Assembly: GCF_014898815.1 (NCBI RefSeq)
Contig: NW_026515535.1
Location: 62,001-126,000, forward strand
Origin: Panonychus citri
Lineage: Eukaryota; Arthropoda; Arachnida; Trombidiformes; Tetranychidae
Direction of reading: 5' to 3'
Length of the DNA: 64,000 bases
The translations under genes were made by a program, and so were the position numbers. This document shows, piece by piece, positions 62,088 to 64,000 of this stretch; position 1 is the stretch's first letter, and the number at the start of each line of letters is the position of its first letter. The notes beneath the pieces are model-generated. The model was not told where the DNA came from. It saw only the letters and a program-made list of their open reading frames with translations, and searched no databases.

Positions 62088-63880
62088 TTTACTCTTTGAC
62101 AATTGATTAAACACTAATTGACAAAATTATGACAAAAAAAGAATAAGATAATTGGAAACAATTAAATAACAATCAAACAATTTACAAATTCTAATAAGTG
62201 AATGAAACGTGTTGGTCAACCGGCTGAGAGAAAATGAGAAAAGGGACCGTCTCCGAATTACGGCTCGAAAATGAGAGAGTAAAGAAAAAGAGAAATTAAT
62301 TTAATTAAAAGAGAGAATTAGCTAAACAATTAAGCGATTTAATGGAAAATTAAGAATAAAGTTAATAACTTAAATTTGGAATAAAATAGAGACCAGTAAG
62401 AAGAGGTAATCATTTAATTGGAAGGATAAAAAATCGAAAGGAAAAAAGTTTGATAATTAAATTTAACTCCAAGGGGGAAAAAGTTAATTCAATTAATAAT
62501 AAATTGGTAAAGTGAAAGAATTAACTAAAAGTGTAAACAATTTAATAAACTAAATAGTAAGAAGAATTAAAATCAAAATGGTTGATAAAATTTAAGAAGA
62601 AAATTAAACAATTTAAAATAATTTACATATTCTAAGAATCTATTGATTGGAATGAAGCAATTTGTTGATTCCCTTTCAAGTGTTAATTGGAGTTAGTGAG
62701 CAGAGGTAATTGAAAAATTGGAATCAAATTAGGATAATAATAAGAATAAAAGAGAAAAAGAGAAAAAAGAAAAGAAAAGGTTAATTCTAACTAAATAATG
62801 CTAATAATAAGAAACATTGTTAAGGTAAAATTACAGGTAAAGGTTTCGCCAGGTAAAGAAGCAGCAGATTTGTATTATCATTACTTTCCAGCTTAACTTA
62901 TAATAGTAATAAACAATTGAATGGGTGAAGAAAAAGGATCAGAGGAGAGATGAAGATGAAGATAAGGATGATAAGAGAATGGAGCACAGAGAGAGAGAGA
63001 GAAATGATGATAATGATGAGAGGAAGAAAGAGAGAAAAGGAATCTTACCTTACCAGCACCTCACCCTCTCTCTCTCTCTCAGAGTCCAAACCCACCCCCA
63101 GCCACCCCTCGCATCTCCCCAACATCAACACACAGGTAATGGTACAACAAATACCTGTAAAATGTTATTATTATCATTATCATCATCATCATCACCATCA
63201 CCATCATTATCCAGCATTAATATTATTATGTGTTAGTTTGAAGGTTGAAAACCCGCCTCAATGTGATTAAAATAAACCAATGGTAACTTGTTATCATATT
63301 ACCTGTTACCACCTACAAATGGTCAAACTAACCAATCAACTAATGTTTACTATGTTGAAAGTTAATATCTTGTATTGGACTGTAGTTGTATTATATTGTT
63401 GTGAGTGATTGTTGTGATTATTGTTGTGTTATTGTTAATCACAATTCTAATCACTTACAACAACAACAAGACATACACACACATCATCATAGTTTTTACT
63501 TTCCTCTTTCTTTTTTCTGTCTTTTTTTGCAAGAAAAAAAAAGTGTCTCTCTCTCTCTCCTTCCTAAAAACTGACCAGTCTCATCATTCACCTTTTAACT
63601 GACCAACACTTTTTTTTTGTTTTCCTCTCTTCATATGTTTCGTTTATTTTGTCAACATTATCTCAATACAAAAAGGATTCTGATTATCTCTCTTAACTGT
63701 TTATCTAATAATATTATTATTATTTGATTATTTGATTATATCTTAATGGATTATTGATTAGAAACTTATATTGGAAATTGTCCCAATTGTCTTAATCTCT
63801 TTAATCCTCTTCCTCCTCCTCCCGCCGTTAACTTATTTCCTTAATTGTGATTTGTGAATGATGGTGAAGGACCATGGGAA
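62088..63880. promoter_or_regulatory. 1.8-kb divergent upstream region, eIF3k (-) / hedgehog (+)
   Basis: No gene was recognised. It includes purine-rich stretches on the plus strand (about 62740-62780 and 62940-63045), a CT run at about 63067, an ATC run at about 63176 and a C-rich patch (63090-63120) unusual for this window. The hedgehog 5' UTR and promoter must begin here. Short open frames in this stretch are translated simple repeats. Confidence 0.5.
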
Positions 63881-64000
63881 ATGACTCAATTCAATTTAAT
63901 AATTTGTGTCAAATGTTTTTGTGTAATATTGTTGATTATTAATGGATTAACAATGCCTCCAGCAATGGCCTGTGGACCAGGTCGATCAGGTGGACGTCGT
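63881..64000 (+). CDS. hh: Hedgehog signalling ligand, N-terminal fragment cut by the window edge
   Basis: ATG at 63881 is the first in-frame ATG after a TGA at 63848 and opens MTQFNLIICVKCFCVILLII, a hydrophobic signal peptide. After NGLTMPPAMA comes CGPGRSGGRR, matching the start of the mature hedgehog signalling domain (CGPGRG...R). That Cys receives palmitate from Skinny hedgehog/HHAT after signal cleavage, and the domain is released by autocleavage and cholesterol coupling in all hedgehogs studied. The second Gly of the usual GPGRG is Ser here. The frame is open to the last base. Hedgehog is a secreted morphogen acting through Patched. Confidence 0.87.
   Translation, partial: MTQFNLIICVKCFCVILLIINGLTMPPAMACGPGRSGGRR

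Noticed and set aside
1..64000. CRISPR array, operons, bacterial signals
   Set aside because: The window is eukaryotic: spliceosomal introns, metazoan genes, no spaced identical repeats with unique spacers.

Overview
This is AT-rich eukaryotic nuclear DNA. Small spliceosomal introns (about 65-450 bp), metazoan developmental genes (an unc-4/Uncx homeobox gene and the start of hedgehog) and a LolA-like/PAN-type secreted-membrane protein point to an arthropod, most likely a mite or other chelicerate. The species cannot be named from the sequence alone. Noncoding DNA is full of (GA)n, (GAT)n and dispersed AACAATTAA-type motifs.

Layout: 1-25.3 kb has no gene I can support and probably belongs to the homeobox locus or lies beyond it. 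25.3-27.2 kb holds the first two coding exons of the minus-strand unc-4/Uncx-like gene, which splits its homeodomain at the conserved 46/47 intron site; the rest was not found to the left. 27.2-31.5 kb is intergenic. 31.5-38.0 kb is a compact housekeeping block: HSDL1-like dehydrogenase (-), pyrroline-5-carboxylate reductase (+) and an NSUN2-like RNA m5C methyltransferase (-). The first pair is divergent and the second convergent. 38.1-56.0 kb is an island of mobile and broken DNA. It has two same-orientation copies of one 275-bp element, a non-LTR retroelement ORF2 (endonuclease plus reverse transcriptase, broken), four gag-like or associated small ORFs on both strands (one with an intron), and a 1.5-kb foldback element with an 8-bp target duplication. 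It also has an inositol-trisphosphate 3-kinase copy split by a TA-flanked MITE, a second TA-flanked element carrying a fragment of that same kinase exon, an orphan exon, and frameshifted coiled-coil/zinc-finger ORFs. 57.1-62.1 kb returns to intact genes: a 999-residue LolA-like/PAN membrane protein (+) and eIF3k (-, 218 residues). The window ends in the first 40 codons of hedgehog (+).

The intact genes are not a pathway: they cover proline synthesis, RNA methylation, translation initiation, a lipid/steroid-type dehydrogenase and two developmental regulators. The most interesting structure is the kinase/MITE pair at 48.7-50.4 kb. Removing one MITE plus one TA copy restores the kinase frame, and the fragment carried by the neighbouring element preserves exactly that uninterrupted junction. 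All coordinates, splice sites and family calls were read by eye; no database search was run.
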